Of a DNA stretch of 44,585 bases, positions 7,553 to 15,982 are shown piece after piece. Within the stretch, counting starts at the first letter, position 1, and each line of letters begins with the position of its first letter. Both the position numbers and the translations under genes were made by a program. The notes under the pieces were generated by a model. The model made no database searches, was not told the origin of the DNA, and worked only from the letters and a program-made list of their open reading frames with translations. Source of the DNA: Sphingomonadales bacterium (lineage in GTDB: Bacteria > Pseudomonadota > Alphaproteobacteria > Sphingomonadales > Sphingomonadaceae); contig JAGXTB010000080.1 of NCBI GenBank assembly GCA_018334165.1, positions 1-44,585 of the forward strand, read 5' to 3'.

Positions 7553-8329
7553 ATGGAAAACCGCGTTCTCAAGCTCGATGGCGTTCACAACTTCCGCGAC
7601 TATGGCGGCTACACCGGGGCCGAAGGCGCAAAAGTGAAGGCCGGGCTGCTGTGGCGCTCGGCCCAGCACGGCGATGCCAGCGATGCCGATCTGGATGCGA
7701 TCCACGATCTGGGGATCGCCACGGTGATCGACCTGCGCGGGCCTAGCGAATACGAGGGCAAACCCTGCCGCCGCCACCCCGAATTTGCCGCGCAGGTGTT
7801 CCGGTACCCTGAGGAAACCGCTGGCCTTGCGCTGCACACCGAAGCCGCAGACGGCGTAGTGACCGCTGCTGAAGCACGCGCGGCGATGCTGCGGCTCTAT
7901 GAGGGCATTGCGTTCCGTGAGAACCTGGTGCCAATGCTGCGCTGCTACTTCGAAGTGCTCAAGCGCGCCGAAGGGCCCAGCCTGGTCCACTGCGTTGCGG
8001 GCAAGGACCGCACCGGTTTTGCCGTGGCGCTGGCGCAGCATGTGTTGGGGGTGGAGCGCGATGCGATCCTGGCCGACTATGTGTTGACCAACCAGGCAGG
8101 CAACGTCGAAGCCCGGGTCGCAGCCGGGGCTGAGCAGATCCATTCCAAATACGGGAAGATCAACGAAGCAACGCTCCGCACGCTGATGGGGGTCGAGGAA
8201 GACTACCTGGTCACCGCGCTGGCCGCGGTTGAGGCGCGCCACGGGACGATTGACCACTACCTCTCAGCGGTAATTGGCCTTGGTGATGTAGATTGCCAGG
8301 CGCTGCTGGCGCACTACCTCGAACGTTAA
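7553..8329 (+). CDS. Tyrosine-protein phosphatase (dual-specificity-like, IphP/SIW14-type)
   Basis: A 258-residue protein phosphatase of the cysteine-dependent type. Seen: NFRDYGGY near the N-terminus (13-20), DLRGPSE (60-66), and the P-loop HCVAGKDRTG (146-155) with nucleophile Cys 147 and Arg 153. This combination is typical of bacterial IphP-like tyrosine phosphatases that act on phosphoproteins or phosphoinositides. An upstream in-frame TTG (7532) is possible, but ATG 7553 begins just before the conserved core. It follows the LysR gene by 42 nt on the same strand. Its stop codon shares the TTAA tetranucleotide with the convergent hydrolase. It might oppose the exopolysaccharide tyrosine kinase encoded about 10 kb away, but nothing in the sequence shows this. 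Confidence 0.88.
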   Translation: MENRVLKLDGVHNFRDYGGYTGAEGAKVKAGLLWRSAQHGDASDADLDAIHDLGIATVIDLRGPSEYEGKPCRRHPEFAAQVFRYPEETAGLALHTEAADGVVTAAEARAAMLRLYEGIAFRENLVPMLRCYFEVLKRAEGPSLVHCVAGKDRTGFAVALAQHVLGVERDAILADYVLTNQAGNVEARVAAGAEQIHSKYGKINEATLRTLMGVEEDYLVTALAAVEARHGTIDHYLSAVIGLGDVDCQALLAHYLER

Positions 8330-9195
8330 AGAAACGCCCGCACTTCGCGCATGAAGCGATCGAACTGGTCGTGGTGCAGCCAGTGCCCGGCATTCTCGAA
8401 CTCGCTGACCCGCCAGTCCTGGAACACCATCGCGCGGCCGTCTTTCTCGGGGTTTGAAGCCCACGAATCTGCGCCATAGAGGAACAGGATTGGGCAGGTA
8501 ATCGCGCCCCACAGTTCTTCCAGCCGATCTTCGGGGGTGTCCTCGAACGGCCAGTTGTTGAGGTAGGGGTCGAACTTCCAGCTCCAGGTCCCGTCCTCAT
8601 TGCGGCTCGCGCCGTGCACGGTCAGGTGCCGGGCCTGCTCGTCGGTCAGGAAGCCGTTCTCTTCCTTCATGCGGGCATAGGCTGCTTCGATGGATTCGTA
8701 GCGACGCGGGATCCGGCCCGATGACTTGCGGCGTTCGTCGATCCATTTGCGGAACCGGTTGGCATAGCCTTCGCCCTCGCGCCGGGCGCGCTGTTCTGGG
8801 GAGGGGCCGAGGCCCTCGATATTGACCAGCTTGCGGACCTTTTCAGGGTAAAGCCCGGTGAACCGCGTGGCGATATTGCCGCCCAGCGAATGCGCGACAA
8901 TCGTCACCTGATCATGCCCCAGCGTGTGCACCAGCTGGGCAAAGTCATAGACGAAGGCGTTGGTGCCATAGTTCCCGTCGGGCACCCAGGCGCTGTCGCC
9001 GTGGCCGCGCAAGTCAGGCGCGATCACGTGCCAGTCCTTGGCCAGCTCCTCCGCCACCCAGTCCCAGCTGCGGCAATGGTCGCGCCCGCCGTGCTGTAGG
9101 ATCAAGGGCGGAGCCTCAGGGTTGCCCCAGTCAACATAGTGAAGGCGCAGGCGCTGCGAGATGAAGCTGTTGGCGGTGGGTCCGTGGATCGTCAT
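8326..9195 (-). CDS. Alpha/beta hydrolase
   Basis: A 289-residue alpha/beta-hydrolase-fold enzyme. Seen: oxyanion-hole HGGRDHCRSW (35-44), PDLRGHGDS (60-68), nucleophile elbow AHSLGG with Ser 103, a lid region rich in Arg/Lys and Glu (about 130-180), and catalytic His in AGHWLHHDQ near residue 273. The likely substrate is an ester or small carbonyl compound; the sequence does not decide. ATG 9195 (MTIHGP) is chosen over the longer in-frame start at 9264, which would add an N-terminal stretch without family character. It is convergent with the tyrosine phosphatase gene, sharing TTAA as both stop codons, and divergent from trxB over 114 nt. Confidence 0.9.
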   Translation of the reverse strand: MTIHGPTANSFISQRLRLHYVDWGNPEAPPLILQHGGRDHCRSWDWVAEELAKDWHVIAPDLRGHGDSAWVPDGNYGTNAFVYDFAQLVHTLGHDQVTIVAHSLGGNIATRFTGLYPEKVRKLVNIEGLGPSPEQRARREGEGYANRFRKWIDERRKSSGRIPRRYESIEAAYARMKEENGFLTDEQARHLTVHGASRNEDGTWSWKFDPYLNNWPFEDTPEDRLEELWGAITCPILFLYGADSWASNPEKDGRAMVFQDWRVSEFENAGHWLHHDQFDRFMREVRAFL

Positions 9196-9309
9196 GCGCG
9201 CGGATTTGCGCGTTTTGCTGCGCTGCGTCAATCCGGGGAAATTCCGCCCCGCCAGACTCGCCAAGCGGCGCGGCAGTTCCTATCTGGGCACCGAGCAACG
9301 GAGAAGCCA

Positions 9310-10263
9310 ATGACCACCCACACCACCCGCATGCTGATTATCGGTTCCGGCCCGGCCGGCCTTTCGGCAGCGATTTATGGCGCGCGCGCAGGCATGCAGC
9401 CGATTGTGGTGCAGGGGCTGCAGCCCGGCGGTCAGCTGACCATCACCACCGATGTCGAGAATTACCCCGGCTTTCGCGACGTGATCCAGGGCCCCTGGCT
9501 GATGCAGGAAATGCAGGCCCAGGCCGAACATGTCGGCACGCGGATGCTGTGGGACACGATCACCGAGGTTGACCTTACAAGCTCGCCATTCCGCGCGATT
9601 GGTGACAGCGGCGATGTTTATGAAGGCGATACCTTGGTGATTGCCACCGGCGCACAGGCCAAGTGGCTGGGCGCTCCCAGCGAACAGGAGCTGTCTGGCA
9701 AGGGCGTCTCCGCCTGCGCCACTTGCGACGGGTTCTTCTATCGCGGCAAGAAGGTTGTAGTGATCGGCGGCGGCAATACCGCGGTCGAAGAGGCGCTCTA
9801 CCTCACCAACCACTCACCGGATGTAACCCTGATCCACCGCCGCGATTCGCTTCGCGCGGAGAAGATTTTGCAGGACCGGCTGTTTGCCCATCCCAACATC
9901 AAGGTGCTGTGGAACAAGGCGGTCGATCACTTTGTGGGCGGCGAAAGCGGCCTGATCGGGGTGGCGCTGAAGGACACGGTGACCGGCGAAGCATCGGTCG
10001 AACCGACCGATGGTGCGTTCGTCGCCATCGGACATGCGCCTTCGACCGAGCTGTTCAAAGGCAAGCTCGAAATGGATGACGGCGGTTATCTGATCGTCGA
10101 GCCCGGCACGCCCAAGACCGCGATCCCGGGCGTCTTCGCCTGCGGCGACGTGATGGACCACATTTATCGCCAGGCGGTCACCGCGGCCGGCACCGGCTGC
10201 ATGGCCGCGCTTGATGCCGAGCGGTTCCTGGCTGAGCGGGACTTCGCGGCGAGCAAGGCCTAG
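9310..10263 (+). CDS. trxB: Thioredoxin-disulfide reductase
   Basis: NADPH-dependent flavoenzyme that reduces thioredoxin in the cytoplasm. The 317 residues match the family length. Seen: FAD-binding GSGPAGLSAAIYGARAG (12-28), redox-active CATC (Cys 136 and Cys 139), NADPH-binding GGGNTAVEEALYL (153-165), and the C-terminal FAD motif GVFACGDVMDHIYRQA. ATG 9310 follows GGAG with a 6-nt gap; the longer frame from 9139 lies over the divergent hydrolase gene and is not used. Its TAG stop shares CTAG with the convergent hydrolase 1 gene. Confidence 0.97.
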   Translation: MTTHTTRMLIIGSGPAGLSAAIYGARAGMQPIVVQGLQPGGQLTITTDVENYPGFRDVIQGPWLMQEMQAQAEHVGTRMLWDTITEVDLTSSPFRAIGDSGDVYEGDTLVIATGAQAKWLGAPSEQELSGKGVSACATCDGFFYRGKKVVVIGGGNTAVEEALYLTNHSPDVTLIHRRDSLRAEKILQDRLFAHPNIKVLWNKAVDHFVGGESGLIGVALKDTVTGEASVEPTDGAFVAIGHAPSTELFKGKLEMDDGGYLIVEPGTPKTAIPGVFACGDVMDHIYRQAVTAAGTGCMAALDAERFLAERDFAASKA

Positions 10264-11072
10264 CCCAGCCCGCGCAAGGCCCCCAAAATCTGCCCTTGAA
10301 GCCAGATCCGCGCTTGCGGTTCGGCAAAGCTGTGGCCCGCACCCGGGCATTTGCGCAGGCGCGGGTCGACCTTGTCCCAGTTGTCGAGGAACACCTGCCC
10401 GGTGCGGTCGTTCTCGGCGATCAGCAGCGTGACCGGCCCGGTGAAAGTCTTGAGCCCTTGGGCCATGCCTTGCGCCAGCGATGAAGGCGGCGGCGCGGGC
10501 TTGACCGCTTCGACCAGACTTTCGGCGAGCTGGCCAACCTTGACCTTGCCGGTCAGCAGCCGCAGCAGCGCCTTGGGATCGGTCAGGCGGCGCAGGTAAT
10601 GGCGGCGGATCGCGGCCGGGGTCATCTGGGGTTGCGGTTCTTCGGCAGTCGGTGCCTCGGGCTCTGATTGGGGTTCAAAAGTCCAGGGATTGGCCAGCAC
10701 CAGCGCATCGCAGCCTTTGCCTTCGGCCAGCATCAGCGCGCTGGCGGCATCGCAATTCCCGTAGGCGACGATGTGCTTGAGCCCGCGAACCTGGGCGCGG
10801 AACGCCAGCAGCGCGGCTGCGATATCGTCCGCGCTGTCGGCAAAAGTAGCGTTAGTGCCCGAACTATCGCCCACTCCGCGCCGGTCATAGCGCATCACCG
10901 GAAAGCCTGCCGTCGCGACCTTGCCGGCCAGCTCGGCATGGCCGCCGAAGGGGCCCGAGCGCAACTCATTGCCGCCGGTGACGATCAGCAGCCCGGCCCT
11001 GGCTTCTGCCATGTCGAGCGTTCCGGCCAGCGTCTCGCCCTGACACTCGAAAGTGAAGTGGCGGCGCTTCAT
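10260..11072 (-). CDS. Exosortase A system-associated hydrolase 1 (TIGR03100-like)
   Basis: A 270-residue alpha/beta-hydrolase-fold protein of the type found with XrtA loci. Seen: GGNELRSGPFGGHAELA (33-49), YDRRGVGDSSG (62-72) and a nucleophile elbow YGNCDAA in which Cys 107 replaces the usual Ser, as in hydrolase 1 proteins of these loci. A C-terminal AGHSF supplies the candidate catalytic His. It is last in the leftward unit acyltransferase, ACP, hydrolase 2, hydrolase 1 and overlaps hydrolase 2 by ATGA (11069-11072). Its reaction is not known; a thioesterase-like role on an ACP- or CoA-bound intermediate would fit the neighbours. Its stop overlaps the trxB stop. Confidence 0.85.
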   Translation of the reverse strand: MKRRHFTFECQGETLAGTLDMAEARAGLLIVTGGNELRSGPFGGHAELAGKVATAGFPVMRYDRRGVGDSSGTNATFADSADDIAAALLAFRAQVRGLKHIVAYGNCDAASALMLAEGKGCDALVLANPWTFEPQSEPEAPTAEEPQPQMTPAAIRRHYLRRLTDPKALLRLLTGKVKVGQLAESLVEAVKPAPPPSSLAQGMAQGLKTFTGPVTLLIAENDRTGQVFLDNWDKVDPRLRKCPGAGHSFAEPQARIWLQGQILGALRGLG

Positions 11073-11749
11073 GCCCCGATCCCCACCGCGATTACGGCCG
11101 CCAAAGCATCGGCCTGCTCGGCATCCTCGTCCGGCTCGGCCCGCAGCCACAACGCACCGCCGCCAACCAGTTCATGCTCCAGCGCCGTGATGCCGACTTT
11201 CTTGCCCGGAACAAGCGTGTTCAGCTGCCGCAGCATTTCGCCTGAGAGCGAAAATCCGGCCAATTCGAGCCCCATCTGCAGGCCCTGTTCCATCAGCGCA
11301 TCGACGCTTTCCTCGCGGCCCGCTTCGCGCGCCGAAAGGATCCGGGCGCGCAGCATGGTGCGCAGCAGGCTTGCGCCCTTGACCGGGGCATAGTGCCAAC
11401 CGCCCAGCTTTTCAGGCAGAACCAGCCCACCGCCGCGGATCGCCAGAACGTGGGTTGCACCAAAGTGCCGCGCGGCAGCGTCAAGCGCCATGCGCCAGTC
11501 CTCGGGCTCGATCAGAGCCAGGTCCTGCTCGCTTTCGTTGCAGCCGGGCAAGTCGGGCAGCACGCTGTCGATCCCCGAGCCATCGAGGCGGCGCATCACT
11601 TCGACCGTGAAACGGCGCAACTTGTGGCCCTCGTCGAACAGCGCCGGGGCAATCAGCACGCGGTGCTTGCGCCCCGCATCGAACACCAGGGCATATTCGC
11701 TCGCCGCAGCGCCGCCGGGCAGGGGGCAGGGATAGCTCTCAGCCTTCAC
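11069..11749 (-). CDS. Exosortase A system-associated hydrolase 2-like protein (divergent alpha/beta hydrolase)
   Basis: A 226-residue protein from GTG 11749. That start overlaps the ACP stop as GTGA (11746-11749); the upstream extension of the frame to 12082 lies over the ACP and acyltransferase genes and is rejected. LIAPALFDEGHKLRR (about 35-49) and LPDLPGCNESE (about 64-74) resemble the strand-turn motifs of XrtA hydrolase 2 (TIGR03101-like). The expected nucleophile elbow reads AIRGGGLVL, with no Ser or Cys, so it may be catalytically inactive or use another mechanism. It is coupled to hydrolase 1 downstream. The assignment leans on synteny as much as on sequence. Confidence 0.7.
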   Translation of the reverse strand: MKAESYPCPLPGGAAASEYALVFDAGRKHRVLIAPALFDEGHKLRRFTVEVMRRLDGSGIDSVLPDLPGCNESEQDLALIEPEDWRMALDAAARHFGATHVLAIRGGGLVLPEKLGGWHYAPVKGASLLRTMLRARILSAREAGREESVDALMEQGLQMGLELAGFSLSGEMLRQLNTLVPGKKVGITALEHELVGGGALWLRAEPDEDAEQADALAAVIAVGIGA

Positions 11750-12006
11750 GCTGCGTCCAGCTTGCTCCGGGCGAAAGCCAGCAGGCTCCCGTAGCTTTCG
11801 AACAGCTCGCCGTCGATTTCGTCCTCGTCGATGACGATGTCGAGCCGGTCTTCCATTTCGGTCAGCAGTCCTGCGACCGCCATCGAATCGAGTTCGGGCA
11901 GATCGCCGAACAGGCCGGTTTCGGCCGTAAAGGAATCGGCTTGCCCAGGCTTGAGGCCCAGCACGTCGGAGAGGATGGCGCGCAATTTCTGGTCGGTGGT
12001 ATCCAT
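11746..12006 (-). CDS. Acyl carrier protein of the XrtA locus
   Basis: An acidic 86-residue carrier protein. The phosphopantetheine-attachment motif is ELDSMAV with Ser 41, flanked by helices of normal ACP length (LRAILSDVLGL and VAGLLTEMEDRL). It differs from housekeeping AcpP in the D-S-M context and lies far from fatty acid synthesis genes. It sits between the acyltransferase and hydrolase 2 in the leftward XrtA-associated unit and faces a divergent acyl-CoA ligase. A likely role is carrying an acyl or aminoacyl group activated by the ligase and handed to the acyltransferase; that is inference. Confidence 0.88.
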   Translation of the reverse strand: MDTTDQKLRAILSDVLGLKPGQADSFTAETGLFGDLPELDSMAVAGLLTEMEDRLDIVIDEDEIDGELFESYGSLLAFARSKLDAA

Positions 12007-12018
12007 GACTTCCGTTCT

Positions 12019-13026
12019 CTAGCCTTTGCCCAAGGCATGGCGCAAGGCGGCGCGGACGATCCGCGGCCAGTTGCCGGGCCATTTCGGGCGATACATTTCA
12101 ACTCGGTAACGCGGGCGGACAAGTTCCATCCAGTCGCGCTTGTAAGGATCGTTGCCGGTGCCGAAATCGACCAAGTCGATATGATCGCGGTCGATTACCT
12201 GCTCGAACAGCGCGGCGGACAGCGTGGTGCCAGGCGAAAGCGGTTTCGATCCCTCGGTATGGGCCAATTTGTGGATGAAAGCGGTGCCGTTCTCGACGCT
12301 CCAGAATTGCGCTGCAACGGGTTCGCCTTCGGCAAAGGCCAGGCCCAGCCGCAAACGGCCTGCCTTGCCCTCGGCTTCGGCAAAGGCGCGCAGGAAAGCG
12401 GGAGAGCCTTCTTCGGGCTTCCAGCTCCGGGCATAAACCGCTTCGTAAGCGGCCCAGCTTTCCGGGTTGAAATGGCTTTCGAGCGACAAGGTGACCTTGC
12501 CGGCCTTGCGCTTTAGCGTGGTGCGCAATTGGCCGGGGCGCTCTGCCATATATTCGGCGAAGCTGCGGCCGTTTACGGGCAGCACGTGGTTTACATCGCA
12601 TTGGCTGCGGAACACCGTCCATCCGGCCTTGCGGAAAGCCGCTTCAAGAAGGTCCGTTTCGCCGTTCTCGTTGGGCAGGGGGGAGAGGGTAATGCGCGGT
12701 GCTTCTGCCGCCAGGCCGGCAGCCATTGCGGTCAGCAGTGTTGGGGCATCTGCACCGGGGGTGACTAGCGGTGCGACGCGGAACGAATACCAGTTGGCCA
12801 AGGCAACGATATCACGCTTTTTGCGCAACAGCGGCAGAACTGCGCGGTTTTCTCCATCGCGGGCGACGGCGATCAGGGGAACGTGGCCGCAGTGCTTCTG
12901 CAGCATGCGCCACCATTCCAGCCGGTCGAACGGGGCGCGGGCGTGCGGCGCGCTCAGCAATGCGGCCAGTGCCGCATCGCCTTGCACTTCGTTAAGATCA
13001 TCGTGATAGGTAACCACGATTGCCAC
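12019..13026 (-). CDS. GNAT/FemAB-like acyltransferase of the XrtA accessory unit
   Basis: A 335-residue protein of the FemAB/BioF2-like acyltransferase superfamily. Seen: EWWRMLQKHCG near residue 43, RPGQLRTTLKRKAGK (mid-protein, the substrate-grip region of FemAB-like proteins), GEPVAAQFWSVENGTAFIHKLAH (the beta hairpin typical of GNAT_6 domains) and DFGTGNDPYKRDW towards the C-terminus. Start is uncertain: GTG 13026 and GTG 13017 are both in frame and neither has a good Shine-Dalgarno; the frame is open to 13164 but that would overlap the divergent ligase. It leads the leftward unit with ACP and the two hydrolases. It differs from the second FemAB protein at 23076. Confidence 0.75.
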   Translation of the reverse strand: MAIVVTYHDDLNEVQGDAALAALLSAPHARAPFDRLEWWRMLQKHCGHVPLIAVARDGENRAVLPLLRKKRDIVALANWYSFRVAPLVTPGADAPTLLTAMAAGLAAEAPRITLSPLPNENGETDLLEAAFRKAGWTVFRSQCDVNHVLPVNGRSFAEYMAERPGQLRTTLKRKAGKVTLSLESHFNPESWAAYEAVYARSWKPEEGSPAFLRAFAEAEGKAGRLRLGLAFAEGEPVAAQFWSVENGTAFIHKLAHTEGSKPLSPGTTLSAALFEQVIDRDHIDLVDFGTGNDPYKRDWMELVRPRYRVEMYRPKWPGNWPRIVRAALRHALGKG

Positions 13027-13059
13027 AGCGAAATTCAAACCCCCGGAGCGAGTAAACCC

Positions 13060-14583
13060 TTGTCCTGCAATCCCAATCCCGAGGTCCGGCCGATCGACCA
13101 TCTCGCCGAGTTGGGCGCAGACGCAGCCCCTGCACTGGTGCTGCGTGGGGGCACTCTTAACCACAAGGACTTAAGGGATCGTGTCGCTCGGCTCGCCGGG
13201 TGGCTGAAAGGGCTGGGGCTGGCACCGGGCGACCGGGTGGCGAGCTGGGCAGCCAAGGGCGAGCTGACTTGCCTGCTGCCGCTGGCCGCGCCGCGCGCCG
13301 GGCTGGTTCACGTGCCCGTAAACCCGCTTTTGAAGCGCACACAAGTGGCACACATCGTGCGGGACAGTGGCACCAAAGTGTTACTCGGAACGCACTCAAG
13401 GCTCACCACGCTGGAAGCAAGCGATCTGGACACGGATGTTCTGGTCCTGAGCGAGGATGAGGCACTGGCGAAAGCAGCCTTGGCCGATCGGATTGGGCCT
13501 TCCAGCGCCGATCCAGATACGCTCGCCGCGATCCTCTATACCAGCGGATCGACCGGCAAGCCCAAGGGCGTGATGCTGAGCCACGCCAACATGTGGCTGG
13601 GGGCGGACTCGGTTGCGGACTATCTCGGCATGGCGGCAGACGATGTCACGCTGGCGGTGCTGCCGCTGTCGTTTGATTATGGCCAGAACCAGCTGTTCAG
13701 CACCTGGCACGCCGGGGGCTGCGTGGTTCCACTCGACTACCTGACCCCGCGGGATGTGGTGAAAGCGGTGGAGCGCCACGGCGTCACCACACTGGCCGCA
13801 GTGCCGCCGCTGTGGGTGCAACTGACCGAGCTCGACTGGCCCGCTGAAACCGCCGCGAAACTGCGCCGCCTGACCAATTCGGGCGGGGCCTTGACGGTCG
13901 AACTGGTGCGCAGGCTGCGCAGCCTGTTTCCGGCGGCACGGCTGTTCCCGATGTATGGACTGACCGAGGCCTTCCGCTCGACTTATCTCGATCCCGCGCT
14001 GGTCGATAGCCACCCGACCTCGATGGGCAAGGCGATCCCGCATGCCGAGATCCTGGTGGTGAACGACAAGGGCGAAGTGGCCGCCGATGGCGAGGAGGGC
14101 GAACTGGTTCATTGCGGGCCATTGGTAGCCCAAGGCTATTGGCAAGACCCGGTCCGCACTGCTGAGCGATACAAGCCGGCCCCGCCGGAATCCCGCTATG
14201 GCGGCATGGCGGTCTGGTCGGGCGACCGGGTCAAGCGCGATGCCGATGGCCTGCTCTATTTCGTCGGGCGCCGCGATGCGATGATCAAGTGCGCGGGCAA
14301 CCGGATCAGCCCGCAAGAGGTTGAGGACGGCGCCCTGGCGACCGGGCTGGTTGCCGAAGCCGTTGCGCTGGGCATTCCTGACGAGCGATTGGGCCATGCG
14401 ATCCACCTGATCGTCCGGCCAGTTGCCGGAATCTCAGGTGCCCAAGAAGAATTGCCGCGTAAACTTATGCAAACACTCCCCAATTTCATGCAGCCTAAGG
14501 TGATCCACTGGCGCGAGGCGATGCCGATTTCGCCCAATGGCAAGATCGACCGCAGCGGGCTCTATCAGGAGTTGGCGGCATGA
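13060..14583 (+). CDS. Acyl-CoA ligase (AMP-forming), exosortase A-associated (TIGR03098-like)
   Basis: A 507-residue adenylate-forming enzyme that would activate a carboxylic acid as the acyl-AMP and transfer it to CoA or to the adjacent ACP. Seen: P-loop-like YTSGSTGKPKG (160-170), LTNSGGAL (A4 region), PMYGLTEAFRS (A5), SGDRVKRDADGLLYFVGRRDAMIK (A7-A8) and PISPNGKIDR near the end (A10 lysine). TTG 13060 is chosen because GGAG lies 11 nt upstream; an in-frame ATC at 13093 behind GAGG is a weaker alternative. No ATG fits. Only 33 nt separate it from the divergent acyltransferase. It overlaps the decarboxylase by ATGA (14580-14583). Confidence 0.92.
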   Translation: MSCNPNPEVRPIDHLAELGADAAPALVLRGGTLNHKDLRDRVARLAGWLKGLGLAPGDRVASWAAKGELTCLLPLAAPRAGLVHVPVNPLLKRTQVAHIVRDSGTKVLLGTHSRLTTLEASDLDTDVLVLSEDEALAKAALADRIGPSSADPDTLAAILYTSGSTGKPKGVMLSHANMWLGADSVADYLGMAADDVTLAVLPLSFDYGQNQLFSTWHAGGCVVPLDYLTPRDVVKAVERHGVTTLAAVPPLWVQLTELDWPAETAAKLRRLTNSGGALTVELVRRLRSLFPAARLFPMYGLTEAFRSTYLDPALVDSHPTSMGKAIPHAEILVVNDKGEVAADGEEGELVHCGPLVAQGYWQDPVRTAERYKPAPPESRYGGMAVWSGDRVKRDADGLLYFVGRRDAMIKCAGNRISPQEVEDGALATGLVAEAVALGIPDERLGHAIHLIVRPVAGISGAQEELPRKLMQTLPNFMQPKVIHWREAMPISPNGKIDRSGLYQELAA

Positions 14584-15806
14584 AGCCGCTTGGTCCGATT
14601 CCTGCCGGCTTTGCCATAATTGATGGCGAGCTGGCGATCGCAGGGCGCAAGGCGAGCGATCTGGTCGCCGAGGCTGGGGCTACGCCGCTGTTCGTCTATT
14701 CGGGCGCGCTGATCAAGCGCCGCGTGGCCGATCTCTATGCCGCGCTGCCTTCGCGTGTGGCGCTAAATTTTGCGATGAAAGCGAACCCTTACGGCCCGAT
14801 TCTTCAGCTGATGTCTGAGCTGGTTGACGGGTTCGATATTGCATCGGCAGGCGAACTCAAACTGGCTCTGGCGGCGGGGGTAGCGGCGAACCGGATTTCC
14901 TTTGCCGGACCTGGCAAACGCACTGACGAACTTGAAGCGGCGATTCAGGCGGGGGTCACGCTCAACCTTGAAAGCGAAGGCGAGGCCGTGCGCGCGCTGG
15001 AAGCCGGGCACCGCCTTGGCGTCACCCCGCGGCTCGCGATCCGGGTCAATCCCAGCTTTGACCTCAAAGGGTCGGGCATGAAAATGGGCGGCGGGGCCAA
15101 GCAATTCGGCGTCGATGCCGAGCGCGTGCCCGCCATGGCCCGCGAAGTGATCGCCAGCGGTGCGGAATGGCGTGGGTTTCATATCTTCGCCGGCAGCCAG
15201 GCCTTGTCGGCCGCTGCAATCATTGAAACCCAGGCTCAGGCCCTGGCGCTCGCGACCGAACTGGCCGAGGCCAGCGGAGCGCCGCTGCCGCATTGCAATC
15301 TGGGCGGGGGCCTGGGCATCCCCTATTTCCCGGGTGATGAGCCGGTCGATCTGGCCGCGGTTGGCGAGGCGCTAGGCGAGGCGCTCGAGAATGTGCCGCA
15401 AGTGCTGAAATACACGCAATTCTGCGTCGAACTGGGGCGCTATCTGGTGGGCGAGGCCGGGGTCTATCTGACCCGGGTCGTTGACCGCAAGGTCAGCCAC
15501 GGCGAGATCTTCCTGGTTGTCGATGGCGGGCTGCACCACCAGCTTGCCGCGTCCGGCAACTTCGGCACGGTGGTGCGCCGCAATTACCCCGTCGCGATCG
15601 CCAACCGTTTCGATGCCGAACCTTCGGAAGCGGCAAGCGTCGTGGGTTGCCTGTGCACTCCGCTCGACCGCCTGGCCGAGAAGGGCCATTTCCCCCGCGC
15701 CGAGGTGGGCGATCTGGTCGCAGTGTTCTGCGCCGGAGCTTACGGTGCCAGCGCCAGCCCGGCGCAGTTCCTGGGTCACGGTCCGGCCCCGGAAATGCTG
15801 ATTTAA
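14580..15806 (+). CDS. PLP-dependent decarboxylase, exosortase A system-associated (TIGR03099-like)
   Basis: A 408-residue fold-type III (alanine racemase-like) decarboxylase related to diaminopimelate and ornithine decarboxylases. Seen: Schiff-base Lys 67 in NFAMKANPYG, GFHIFAGSQ (about 196-204), the phosphate-binding GGGLGIPY (about 241-248), VELGRYLVGEAG (about 285-296) and the active-site Cys in VGCLCTPLDRL. It would remove a carboxyl group from an amino acid that then enters, or is handled alongside, the ligase/ACP steps; the substrate is unknown. It is translationally coupled to the ligase through ATGA and ends 176 nt before the export operon. Confidence 0.93.
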   Translation: MKPLGPIPAGFAIIDGELAIAGRKASDLVAEAGATPLFVYSGALIKRRVADLYAALPSRVALNFAMKANPYGPILQLMSELVDGFDIASAGELKLALAAGVAANRISFAGPGKRTDELEAAIQAGVTLNLESEGEAVRALEAGHRLGVTPRLAIRVNPSFDLKGSGMKMGGGAKQFGVDAERVPAMAREVIASGAEWRGFHIFAGSQALSAAAIIETQAQALALATELAEASGAPLPHCNLGGGLGIPYFPGDEPVDLAAVGEALGEALENVPQVLKYTQFCVELGRYLVGEAGVYLTRVVDRKVSHGEIFLVVDGGLHHQLAASGNFGTVVRRNYPVAIANRFDAEPSEAASVVGCLCTPLDRLAEKGHFPRAEVGDLVAVFCAGAYGASASPAQFLGHGPAPEMLI

Positions 15807-15982
15807 CAATTCACTCCGCTTGCGTCCCGTTTCGGGACCGCCTCCGGGTGAACACACAATCTGCACATAGGGCTAACGCAATATTCACCCTTTTTTCCGA
15901 TAGCGGAGCCTGAATAGCCGGGTCTCCGTCGTGGGTTGGGCATACCTACACGCAGGTTCGGCGCATTTGAAGGAAATGCCCG
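15807..15982 (+). promoter_or_regulatory. Leader region of the exopolysaccharide/XrtA operon
   Basis: This 176-nt gap before the export lipoprotein holds a hairpin, GTCCCG-TTT-CGGGAC (15824-15838), without a T tract, so it is probably not an intrinsic terminator. An AT-richer stretch follows at 15875-15905. AAGGA (15970-15974) is the ribosome-binding site for ATG 15983. No promoter could be assigned with confidence, but transcription of the following ten genes most likely starts here. Confidence 0.45.

Noticed and set aside
15824..15838. Hairpin after the decarboxylase gene as intrinsic terminator
   Set aside because: The stem is good but is followed by CGCCTCC instead of a T tract, so it is listed only as part of the leader.
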